Assembly: GCA_038531945.1 (NCBI GenBank)
Contig: JBCBBH010000001.1
Location: 372,001-436,000, forward strand
Length of the DNA: 64,000 nt
Direction of reading: 5' to 3'
DNA from: CALBPI01 sp038531945
GTDB lineage: Bacteria; Pseudomonadota; Gammaproteobacteria; Steroidobacterales; Woeseiaceae
A program made the translations under genes and the position numbers. Numbering within the stretch: position 1 is the stretch's first letter; each line of letters starts with the position of its first letter. This document shows, piece after piece, positions 26,452 through 34,609 of this stretch. The notes under the pieces were generated by a model. The model saw nothing but the letters and a program-made list of their open reading frames with translations. It made no database searches and had not been told where the DNA came from.

Positions 26452-27627
26452 CTATTTTAGCTCAGCTTGCGCCGCGACACCTGATTCGATTGCGCTGAAC
26501 TTCGACAGCGCAAACCGATCCGTCATCCCCGCCAGATAATCCGCGACAATTCGCATCTCAAAGTCTTCCGAGCGCTTCGCGGCAACACGTCGGCGTTGCC
26601 GGAACGCTTCCGGAACGCGATCGACATCCTCAGCGAAATGTGCGAACAACTTGCGCACCACCGCTGCGGCCTGTTCCTGCATGGAGACGACATCCGGATG
26701 CCGATACAGGTGGTTCATCAAGAAGCGTTTCAACGCCTGATGTTGAGTAGCTGTCTCGTCGGAGAATGCGATGACCCGATTCGATGCGGCGCGAATGTCA
26801 TCGACGCTGGTGATATCGCCGAGCGCCAACCGTCGGCGGCTCTCGGCGATCAGGTCCGACACGACGTGATTGATCATCCGCCGTTTGACCTCGTGGACCA
26901 GACGTCGACGCGATAAACCAGGGTATTGTCGTGTGACTTCCCGATACGGCCTCTCGAACAGGGGTTGTGTACAAAGCGCATCGATGTCCAACAATCCGGC
27001 GCGAAGCCCATCGTCCACGTCGTGATGGTTGTACGCGATCGCATCAACAATATCGGCGAGCTGCGCCTCTCCCGACGGTAACGTGCGATCGAGAAATCGA
27101 CGACCAACCTCACCGAGATGACGTGCATTGTTGCGAGAGCAGTGTTTCAAAATGCCTTCGCGGGTTTCAAAGGTCAGATTCAAACCCTCGAATTCGGCAT
27201 ATTTTTCCTCCAGCTCATCAACAATCCGCAACGACTGAAGGTTGTGTTCAAACCCGCCGAAATCACGCATACAGTCATTCAATGCATCCTGACCGGCATG
27301 CCCGAATGGCGTATGTCCGAGGTCATGCGCGAGGCAGATCGCTTCAGTCAGCGTTTCGTTGAGACCCAGCGCAAGTGCAACCGTACGTCCGATCTGAGCG
27401 ACCTCCAGCGAATGTGTTAACCGTGTGCGATAGTGATCGCCCTCGTGATTCACGAAAACCTGTGTCTTGTACATCAAACGCCGGAACGCGTTCGAATGCA
27501 CGATCCGATCGCGGTCACGTTGGTATTCGGTGCGCTCCCCGGCAGGTGGCTCAGCGTGACTCCGGCCCCGCGTGTGATCGGGATGCGACGCGAACTCGCG
27601 CAAACGCGTATCAGGTAGACCAGGCAT
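26452..27627 (-). CDS. dgt: dGTP triphosphohydrolase-like HD protein
   Basis: An HD-domain dNTPase of the Dgt-like family that releases triphosphate from deoxynucleotides. The HD metal site is visible as RTRLTHSLEV, AICLAHDLGHTPFGH and, later, DIVDAIAYNHHD. The phrase FRRLMYKTQVF is typical of the family. I chose ATG 27627 (MPGLPDTRLREF), giving a 17-bp overlap with aroB; an upstream start at 27690 would lie deep inside aroB. In many Gammaproteobacteria dgt lies near aroK-aroB, as here. Confidence 0.93.
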   Translation of the reverse strand: MPGLPDTRLREFASHPDHTRGRSHAEPPAGERTEYQRDRDRIVHSNAFRRLMYKTQVFVNHEGDHYRTRLTHSLEVAQIGRTVALALGLNETLTEAICLAHDLGHTPFGHAGQDALNDCMRDFGGFEHNLQSLRIVDELEEKYAEFEGLNLTFETREGILKHCSRNNARHLGEVGRRFLDRTLPSGEAQLADIVDAIAYNHHDVDDGLRAGLLDIDALCTQPLFERPYREVTRQYPGLSRRRLVHEVKRRMINHVVSDLIAESRRRLALGDITSVDDIRAASNRVIAFSDETATQHQALKRFLMNHLYRHPDVVSMQEQAAAVVRKLFAHFAEDVDRVPEAFRQRRRVAAKRSEDFEMRIVADYLAGMTDRFALSKFSAIESGVAAQAELK

Positions 27628-28675
27628 CCAGCACCGATTTGAGCCGTGCATCGTCGAAGTCGCGACTGATGTAGGCCTCGCCGAGACCACTCAGCAAAAT
27701 CAACGTCAACGACCCTGCCTGAACTTTTTTGTCGTGTCCCATCGCCTTCAGCATCGAAGCCGTTGCCAGACTGCCCGGTTCGGTCGGCAACCCCATCGCA
27801 ACGATCAGGTCACGCAATCGAGCCTGACTTACAGGTTCAAGGTCGCTCATTTCCGCCGCCATCAGCATGCCGAGTGCGACCGCCTCGCCGTGCAACCAGC
27901 GCGTGTAGCCGGTACATGCCTCGATGGCATGTCCGAATGTGTGTCCGAAATTCAGAATCGCCCGACGGCCGCGTTCACGCTCATCCTCGGCAACCACCGC
28001 CGCTTTGATACGGCAGGATTGCGCGATTGCCTGACCCAGCGCATCCGACTCGCGACTCACCAACGCTTCCTGCTGTCGCTCCAACATCTCGAAATAGGCC
28101 AGGTCGGCGATCGCGCCGTGTTTGATCACTTCAGCCATACCGGCAGCAAATTCGCGCGGCGGTAAGCTATCCAATGTGTCCGTGTCGATCAGTACACAAC
28201 TCGGTTGATGAAACGCACCGATCAGATTTTTGCCCAGGCGATGATTCACGCCGGTTTTGCCACCGACGGACGAATCGACCTGAGCAAGCAGTGTCGTCGG
28301 AATCTGGACGCAGCGCACACCCCGCATGAACACGGCGGCCGCGAACCCTGTCATGTCCCCGACAACACCACCACCCAACGCGATGAAGGTGGCATCGCGG
28401 CTAAACCCGGCTTCGAGTGCGGTTGTGACTATCCCGGCAACCTCGTCGAGCGTTTTGTGTTGCTCCCCATCGGGCAACAGGTGAGAAACAACCCGTCGAT
28501 CGCCGAAAGCGTTCAATAGTCGGTCGAGGTACAGCGGCGCAACGGTCGTGTTGGATACGACAAGCACATCGGCGCCCATCGTATCCGGCAACAGCGCATC
28601 GGCCCGGGCGAGCAGGCCGGGCCCCACATGGATGGGATAGCTGCGCGTTCCCAAATCGACGTTAAGTGTTTCCAC
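27611..28675 (-). CDS. aroB: 3-dehydroquinate synthase
   Basis: Second step of the shikimate pathway. A 354-residue protein with the NAD-binding GGGVVGDMTGFAA segment, the PTTLLAQVDSSVGGKTG signature and metal ligands in FGHTFGHAIE and WLHGEAVALGM. It follows aroK by 32 bp and overlaps dgt by 17 bp. Confidence 0.97.
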   Translation of the reverse strand: METLNVDLGTRSYPIHVGPGLLARADALLPDTMGADVLVVSNTTVAPLYLDRLLNAFGDRRVVSHLLPDGEQHKTLDEVAGIVTTALEAGFSRDATFIALGGGVVGDMTGFAAAVFMRGVRCVQIPTTLLAQVDSSVGGKTGVNHRLGKNLIGAFHQPSCVLIDTDTLDSLPPREFAAGMAEVIKHGAIADLAYFEMLERQQEALVSRESDALGQAIAQSCRIKAAVVAEDERERGRRAILNFGHTFGHAIEACTGYTRWLHGEAVALGMLMAAEMSDLEPVSQARLRDLIVAMGLPTEPGSLATASMLKAMGHDKKVQAGSLTLILLSGLGEAYISRDFDDARLKSVLDAWST

Positions 28676-28707
28676 GCCGCTATTGTCGCCCGCCAGGTCG
28701 ACGCTGC

Positions 28708-29232
28708 CTAGTCCTGGCCGTAAGCGTCATCGAGTTTATCGACAATTTGGTGTGCAACTCGCTCTACTTTCTGACCGTCAGTGTGGACGATCAGGTCTGC
28801 GACCTCGAGATACCACGGGGCGCGTTGCTCGAACAATGCCGTCAACACTGCGCGCGGATTCGTTTCCTGCAACAAGGGGCGCTGCTTGCCGTAGCGCACG
28901 CGCTCGTACTGTTGGTCTACGGTTGCGTGCAAATAGACGACAGGCAAGTGCTGCGACAACACGGCGCGGCAGGGCGCTTGTGTGACGATACCGCCCCCGG
29001 TGGCGAGCACTGTGGCGCGGCGATCGATCAGAGACTCGAGCGCCTGCCGCTCGCGCTCGCGAAAGCCAGCCTCGCCCTCGCGCTCAAAGACGTAGGGAAT
29101 ATCGACCCCGGTACGCCGTTCGACTTCCGCGTCTGTATCTGCGAACTCGTAGCCCAGCAGCGACGCGAGGCGTCGACCTACCGATGACTTGCCAGCCCCC
29201 ATCGGTCCGACTAGAACAACTGTGTGACTCAC
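28708..29232 (-). CDS. aroK: Shikimate kinase
   Basis: Phosphorylates shikimate. The P-loop GPMGAGKSSVG comes at residues 8-18 from GTG 29232, and the substrate-binding Asp (FADTDAEVE), GGGIV and RPLLQ lid arginine follow. I prefer GTG 29232, preceded by GGAG four bases upstream, to an in-frame TTG 12 bp further up. The gene begins only 9 bp after the pilQ terminator, so its own promoter would have to lie in or before that hairpin, or expression relies on read-through. Confidence 0.95.
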   Translation of the reverse strand: MSHTVVLVGPMGAGKSSVGRRLASLLGYEFADTDAEVERRTGVDIPYVFEREGEAGFRERERQALESLIDRRATVLATGGGIVTQAPCRAVLSQHLPVVYLHATVDQQYERVRYGKQRPLLQETNPRAVLTALFEQRAPWYLEVADLIVHTDGQKVERVAHQIVDKLDDAYGQD

Positions 29233-29240
29233 CGTACTCC

Positions 29241-29279
29241 ACAAAAAAACCGGCAGACTGCGGCTGCAGTCTGCCGGTT
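29241..29279 (-). terminator. Strong Rho-independent terminator after pilQ
   Basis: A perfect 14-bp stem (29248-29261 with 29266-29279, GGCT loop as read on the plus strand) is followed on the minus strand by seven Ts. It lies between the pilQ stop and the aroK start and should end or attenuate the pilMNOPQ transcript. Confidence 0.88.
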
Positions 29280-29298
29280 CAGTTTAAACGGTTCGCAG

Positions 29299-31497
29299 TT
29301 ACTGCGTAACGAAAGAACCTTCCTCAAGAATTTTCGGTGTAACGAAGATCAACAGCTCTGACCGGTTGTTCAATCGCTGTGTGTTCTTGAACAAATGACC
29401 GATACCCGGAATGTCTCCCAGGAACGGAACCTTGGTGATCGTGTCACGTTGTTCCGTCTCGTAAATTCCGCCAAGCACCACGGTCTGACCGTTGCTCACC
29501 AAAACCTGTGTCTCAACTTCCCGCTTATCGATACTCGGGATCGCCGCCGCGATGCCGTTGCCGACAACCTGGAAGATCTGACCGATCGTATCCTGGCTCA
29601 CGCGAAGATCCATCGAGATGTTGCCATCCGGTGTGATCTGCGGCGTCACCGTCAGGCTTAAGACCGCTTCTTTGAACGCAACCGCGGTAGCGCCAGAGGC
29701 TGCCGCCTGCTGGAACGGAATTTCGACACCCTGCTTGATCACCGCTTCTTTCTGGTTCGCGGTAACAACACGTGGGCTCGACACGATTTCGCCTCGACCT
29801 TCCGCCTGCAGCGCCGACAACTCGAGATCCACCAGATAATCGGAATCAAGAATGGCTAATGCGAATTGCCCCGCCGGCGATGCACCGGTCACCGGAATAT
29901 TGACGTTATAACGGCCTTCGATTGGCCCGACGTCCACCGGGAACGGCTGACCCGTGTCCTGCACGTTTTCCAGGGCTGAAGAAACGATCCCGCCAGCGTT
30001 AGCGCTCGTGCCGGTGATCGCAAACAGGCCGTCGTCGCCATTGTCTTCGACAGCGGTCAAGCCGAGTCGAACACCCAACTCGCGGCTAAAGTCGTCGTTG
30101 ACCGAAACGATTCGAGATTCGATCAGAACCTGCTGAACCGGGATATCCAGAGTCGTTACCAAACGGCGAATATTGCGCAGCGTCTCAGCAGTATCGTTGA
30201 TCAACAAAGTGTTGGTCCGCTCATCGATGCTCACCGTACCGCGCTCGGTCAAAACACCCTCGCTGATGAGGTCCGCCATGTCCGATGCTTTCGCGTAATT
30301 AACCCGCAGGAACTCGGAGTAGATCGGTTCCAACTCTTGGATTGCGAGTTGCGACTCGAGATCGGCTTTTTCACGCGCCGCAATCTCGACAGCAGGGGCA
30401 ACGATGATGACGTTGCCGTTCTCACGCATGTCCAAGCCGCGTGTGGTCATGACAATATCCAGCGCTTGATCCCACGGCACGTTCTTCAGTCGCAATGTCA
30501 GACTGCCGGATACCGTGTCGGACACGACGATGTTGCGCCCGGAAATCTCCGCCAGGACCTGCAACACGGCACGTGTTTCGATGTCCTGGAAGTTCAGGGT
30601 GACACGCTCACCAAAGTACTCTTTCTCTTCAGAGAAGATGGTACCGGACGACTCGTCTTTCTCGACCTCGCTGATCTCGATCGCAAACGTGCCATCGGAC
30701 TGATACGCGAGCTGCTCGTAAGCACCTTCAGCGTTGATCAGGATGCGTACGTCGTCGTTGACGCGCAGTGCATCAACCGTCGTGACCGGCGTTGCGAAAT
30801 CCTGAACATCCAAACGGCGCAGCAACTCATCCGGCAGTTCGGTGTCTTTAAAGAGCGCGACCACGCGACCGCCTTCCTGACGGATATCGACCGGCGTTGT
30901 CGGATCGGTCAAAGCAACGATGATTCGGCCACCACCCTCACGTGTGCGTCGGAAGTCGATGTTTTGAATCGCGCGCGGACCGTTGTAGGTCGCGCTGGAA
31001 CTCGACGATCCGGTGCCGCCGCTTTGCGCTGTCGGGAAGGACGATCCTGAGGACCCTATGCCCGTGCCGCCGCTCAGCTTGACGAAAATGGTGTTGCCTG
31101 AAACACGGGTGGTGTAGTCAACCATGGTCGACAGGTTCAAAACCGCACGTGTACGACCACCGGCTTCCGCCATCAAAACTGTATCGAGTGGGCCGAGATC
31201 AATCTGCTGCCGGCGTTTCGACATCTCCAGCGCAGAGTCGGGAATATCCAGTACGATACGCGCAGGGTTGTCGATCGTGAAGCTAAGCGGTTCAGGTGCT
31301 GCTTCGCGCATGACCAACCGAAGTTCGATCCCTCGGTCCGGTAGTGAGCTGATTTGAATATCTTGAAGACCGTTGCTCGGCTCCTGCGCCATCGCATTGC
31401 CAGAGGCCAAAAGCCATCCAGCGCAGACTACGCTGAACAGGCACATCGCCCATCGCAAAAGGTTCGATTCCGGCGCCACTTGTGTCGTGCGCGTCAT
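29299..31497 (-). CDS. pilQ: Type IV pilus secretin PilQ
   Basis: The outer-membrane channel through which the pilus exits. The product (about 732 residues) has a signal peptide ending near GNAMA, two AMIN-type N-terminal regions (VMREAAPEPLSFTID, VALTDPTTPVDIR), an STN/secretin N0 part (VTLNFQDIETRAVLQVLAEI), an N1 part, and the C-terminal secretin core (SSPRVVTANQKEAVIKQGVEIPF, VLGGIYETE, RSELLIFVTPKI). The start ATG 31497 is supported by GGGAG eight bases upstream. An intervening Ser/Gly/Thr-rich linker separates the AMIN regions. It is the last gene of pilMNOPQ. Confidence 0.97.
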   Translation of the reverse strand: MTRTTQVAPESNLLRWAMCLFSVVCAGWLLASGNAMAQEPSNGLQDIQISSLPDRGIELRLVMREAAPEPLSFTIDNPARIVLDIPDSALEMSKRRQQIDLGPLDTVLMAEAGGRTRAVLNLSTMVDYTTRVSGNTIFVKLSGGTGIGSSGSSFPTAQSGGTGSSSSSATYNGPRAIQNIDFRRTREGGGRIIVALTDPTTPVDIRQEGGRVVALFKDTELPDELLRRLDVQDFATPVTTVDALRVNDDVRILINAEGAYEQLAYQSDGTFAIEISEVEKDESSGTIFSEEKEYFGERVTLNFQDIETRAVLQVLAEISGRNIVVSDTVSGSLTLRLKNVPWDQALDIVMTTRGLDMRENGNVIIVAPAVEIAAREKADLESQLAIQELEPIYSEFLRVNYAKASDMADLISEGVLTERGTVSIDERTNTLLINDTAETLRNIRRLVTTLDIPVQQVLIESRIVSVNDDFSRELGVRLGLTAVEDNGDDGLFAITGTSANAGGIVSSALENVQDTGQPFPVDVGPIEGRYNVNIPVTGASPAGQFALAILDSDYLVDLELSALQAEGRGEIVSSPRVVTANQKEAVIKQGVEIPFQQAAASGATAVAFKEAVLSLTVTPQITPDGNISMDLRVSQDTIGQIFQVVGNGIAAAIPSIDKREVETQVLVSNGQTVVLGGIYETEQRDTITKVPFLGDIPGIGHLFKNTQRLNNRSELLIFVTPKILEEGSFVTQ

Positions 31498-31529
31498 TGT
31501 TTGTACTCCCGATGCCATAAGCGTAGGCC

Positions 31530-32093
31530 TCAATCCGCCAGCGCGATTGCTACTTCGCGCTCGATGTAACCGCCGATCCCGTTAGAGACTATTTCGGTCA
31601 ATTTAATTTCTGATTCAGTGATACTCGTGATGCGACCGTCGTTCTGACCGACGTAATTTCCGGGTAACACGCGATGCACTAATCCATCCTGCCCTTGTAG
31701 CAACCCGTAGTCGTTGCCGCTGATGCTCAAGGTGCCGACCATGTCGAAAGAGTCGAGCGGAAATTCCTCAAGGAACTCGCGACTGCGATTCGAATCCGGA
31801 CGGACTCCAGCAACTGCACCGCCGCTTTGCACGTTCGGCACATCAGGCTCAAACGGCGAACGTAGCTCTTCGGTGTCGGCGATATAGGTGAACGTGACGT
31901 AAGGCTTAATCTCTGGAAGCGGCTCAGGCCGCTGACCGGGTTTACTCTTGACGTCGTCGATGTATTGCTCGAGGTCGGTCATGCTACCCCCGCAACCTGC
32001 GGCGAAAGCGCTGGCGATCACAACCAGCAACCAGGCCGCGCGCGGCGAGCGCACATTCAGGCGAGCGGAAGATCGTTCGGCATTCATATCCAC
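31530..32093 (-). CDS. pilP: Type IV pilus assembly lipoprotein PilP
   Basis: Inner-membrane lipoprotein linking the PilMNO platform to PilQ. It has a signal sequence with lipobox (AAGC), a Pro-rich linker and the C-terminal PilP beta domain (LDSFDMVGTLSI, GLLQGQDGLVHRVLPGNYVGQNDGRI). The pilO stop codon and a GTG start at 32093 abut directly (TAA-GTG); ATG 32087 is an alternative start. Confidence 0.95.
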   Translation of the reverse strand: MDMNAERSSARLNVRSPRAAWLLVVIASAFAAGCGGSMTDLEQYIDDVKSKPGQRPEPLPEIKPYVTFTYIADTEELRSPFEPDVPNVQSGGAVAGVRPDSNRSREFLEEFPLDSFDMVGTLSISGNDYGLLQGQDGLVHRVLPGNYVGQNDGRITSITESEIKLTEIVSNGIGGYIEREVAIALAD

Positions 32094-32690
32094 TTAGCCC
32101 TCTTCCTCTTCCAAGTAACGATAGGTTTTCGCGGTAACGTCGAGTACCAACGAACCCTCATCTTCGCGATCACGCGTGATACTGATGTCATGCAGCGTGA
32201 CGATCCTCGGCAGTGCAGCGACGCTGCTCGCGAAGTTCGCCATCGCATGAAACGACCCGTTTAGACGAATCTTGATCGGTTTCTCAGCGTAGAAGTCGCG
32301 TCGGATCTCCGCCTCAGGTTCGAACAGTTTCTCTTCCAGGCCTGCCGCAAGTCCGGTCTGTGAAATGTCAGTAATCAGATTTGGGATCTCTGTCTCACCG
32401 GGCAGCTGTCGCAGCATCGCGCCGAAGGACTCCTCCATCTCAGCTAGCTGATCGACGTACTCCTGGAAATTCGCGGCTTTGCGATGCCGATCTTCGAACG
32501 TACTTTTGAGTTCAACCTCGCGCGCAACCTCGCGATCCAGCGCGATCTGTTTTTCTTTGACAATCGTGAACCAGATGCCCAGCCCGGTGACCAGTGCAAA
32601 CACGATGACGATCGCGGCAATACGAATCGGCAGCGGCCAGCGACCGACGTCGTTGGGATCGAGACTATTGAGGTCGTCAATGATACTCAT
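32094..32690 (-). CDS. pilO: Type IV pilus inner-membrane platform protein PilO
   Basis: A 198-residue bitopic protein. The cytoplasmic start (SIIDDLNSLDPNDVGRWP) is typical of PilO, followed by one membrane helix (IAAIVIVFALVTGLGIW), a coiled coil and a ferredoxin-like periplasmic domain. It pairs with PilN. It overlaps pilN by 4 bp and abuts pilP. Confidence 0.94.
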   Translation of the reverse strand: MSIIDDLNSLDPNDVGRWPLPIRIAAIVIVFALVTGLGIWFTIVKEKQIALDREVAREVELKSTFEDRHRKAANFQEYVDQLAEMEESFGAMLRQLPGETEIPNLITDISQTGLAAGLEEKLFEPEAEIRRDFYAEKPIKIRLNGSFHAMANFASSVAALPRIVTLHDISITRDREDEGSLVLDVTAKTYRYLEEEEG

Positions 32691-33259
32691 TGCGCGCCTC
32701 CTGCTTCGTCCGCGTTTGTGTTCACTTGTGACGCCCGCAGCGTGAAACTAAAGCGCTCACGCGATGCGCCACGATCTACCGTCTCGATGCGCTCGAGATC
32801 CGGTGCCTCGAGCCATTCGGACTCATCAACGTTGCGCATGTAAGACGAAACGCGTGTGCTGGATTGAGCTACCCCATTCAGGCGAATGCTGCGCGCTTGC
32901 TGGGTGATCGAATTCAGGTTGATGCCGTCGGGCAATGTACGCACCAGCTCATCAAACAGATGAACAATTTCCGGCCGACTCTGCTGCAGCTCTTCGATCA
33001 CTTCCATGCGCGCAATCAAGCGCTCTTTCTGACGATCGATGCCCTCAATCTGTTTGATACTCTCGTTTAGCACCTTGATTTCACGGTCCAAGAGACCATT
33101 CCGGTCTTTCTGGTGGTCGATACGCGCGGAATAAATCAGGTTAGCCGCGAGAACGACGAAAGCGGCAGCTGCAATAGCACCGCCGACCGAAATCAGGAAA
33201 TACTTCTGACGTTCTTTCCGCAGCTCCTCGCGCCACGGCAGGAGATTAATCTTTGGCAT
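32687..33259 (-). CDS. pilN: Type IV pilus inner-membrane platform protein PilN
   Basis: A 190-residue protein starting with the PilM-binding motif KINLLPWREE, followed by one membrane helix (residues about 23-43) and a periplasmic coiled coil plus ferredoxin-like domain. PilN binds PilM in the cytoplasm and PilO in the periplasm. It shares one base with the pilM stop and overlaps pilO by 4 bp. Confidence 0.95.
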   Translation of the reverse strand: MPKINLLPWREELRKERQKYFLISVGGAIAAAAFVVLAANLIYSARIDHQKDRNGLLDREIKVLNESIKQIEGIDRQKERLIARMEVIEELQQSRPEIVHLFDELVRTLPDGINLNSITQQARSIRLNGVAQSSTRVSSYMRNVDESEWLEAPDLERIETVDRGASRERFSFTLRASQVNTNADEAGGAQ

Positions 33260-34320
33260 TAGTCGAAGCTCCTCAGCGCCAGACCAAACGATGTAAGCAG
33301 TGCATTGGCGTCGCGCTCAATGCCCTGACCCTTGGCTCGGGCCGACACTTTCATCTGCCCCAGAGGGTCACCGATTTCTGTCGGGATGCCCACTCGACTA
33401 GCGATGACGTCTGCAATCCCGGGGATATTCGCGCATCCGCCGCACATGATGATCAGATCAGGCTGCTCGCGACCGCCACCGGAGGCAAGGTAGAACTGCA
33501 ACGAGCGGCTGACTTGCTGCGTCACATCGTCAATGAATGGGTCCAGAACTTCAGGCTCGTAGTTACTCGGTAACCCGCCTTCCTTCTTCGCTCTGCCTGC
33601 ATCTTCGACCGACAAGCCGTAAGTCCGCATGATCTCTTCGGTCAGCTGCTGACCGCCGAACGCAAAGTCGCGGGTATAGACGACTTTCATGTCCTGCAAC
33701 ACCCCAAAGGTTGTGTTGCTGGCGCCCATATCGATCACCGCGACCGATTGGCCGATGCCGTTGTTGGGAATTTGATGCGCGAGCAGTCGACAGGCGTTCT
33801 CCAGTGCAAATGCCTCGACGTCGACGACAGCCGACTTGAGGCCGGCAGCCGAAACGGCCGCTTCGCGCTGGTCAACGTTGTCGGTGCGGGTCGCGACGAG
33901 CAACACGTCGTTCATCTCGCTGTCGGCTTCGTTCGGTCCGATGATTTCGAAGTCATGGCTGACCTCTTCCATCGGGAACGGGATGTATTGATCCGCCTGG
34001 ATCTCCACCTGACCTTCCATTTCCGCCTCGGACAACCCGCCGGGCATTTGAATGGTCTTCGTGATCGCCGCATCACCGCTGATGGCGATTGCAACGTCCC
34101 TCACTTTCGTGCCGGAACGCTTAACCGCGCGGCGTATTGCTTCGCCCACTGCCTGGGTATCCACAATCGCTTTGTCGTTGATGGAATTCGCGGGAGTCGC
34201 CTCCGCGGCATAGGACTCGACGCGGTATCCGCGCCCGGCCTCAGCGAGCTCCACCAGCTTGATCGACGAAGTCGTTATATCAAGCCCGAGGAGGCTGCGA
34301 TTTTTCTTGCCGAATATCAC
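33259..34320 (-). CDS. pilM: Type IV pilus actin-like ATPase PilM
   Basis: A 353-residue actin-fold cytoplasmic protein. It starts with LLGLDITTSSIKLVEL and has the second phosphate loop VAVIDMGASNTTF and the adenine-binding IMCGGCANIPG. The GTG start at 34320 is supported by AAGGGA seven bases upstream. It heads the operon pilMNOPQ and diverges from mrcA, the same arrangement as pilM/ponA in Pseudomonas. Confidence 0.96.
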   Translation of the reverse strand: MIFGKKNRSLLGLDITTSSIKLVELAEAGRGYRVESYAAEATPANSINDKAIVDTQAVGEAIRRAVKRSGTKVRDVAIAISGDAAITKTIQMPGGLSEAEMEGQVEIQADQYIPFPMEEVSHDFEIIGPNEADSEMNDVLLVATRTDNVDQREAAVSAAGLKSAVVDVEAFALENACRLLAHQIPNNGIGQSVAVIDMGASNTTFGVLQDMKVVYTRDFAFGGQQLTEEIMRTYGLSVEDAGRAKKEGGLPSNYEPEVLDPFIDDVTQQVSRSLQFYLASGGGREQPDLIIMCGGCANIPGIADVIASRVGIPTEIGDPLGQMKVSARAKGQGIERDANALLTSFGLALRSFD

Positions 34321-34609
34321 CCAATATTCCCTTAAAAATCTTTAAGTTATCGTCGTTTTGTGGGCGGTCGCCTGAACAAACGAACTCAACTATATATCAA
34401 CAAAGTGTTAAATAAAACGTGACTGTGTACCGCTTTTCACAATTCGTATCGTAAGCCACGACTTGACACTAATTCTGTGAACCACGTACCGCAGCGGACA
34501 GTCACAAACGAGACACGGTTCTCAAGCCGCTTCGATCTGCGCCCAACGAAGGTATTTAGTGTCAAAAAAAGGAAATGTCGGCGCCCCACTGCCGTAACCG
34601 GTTGTCAAT

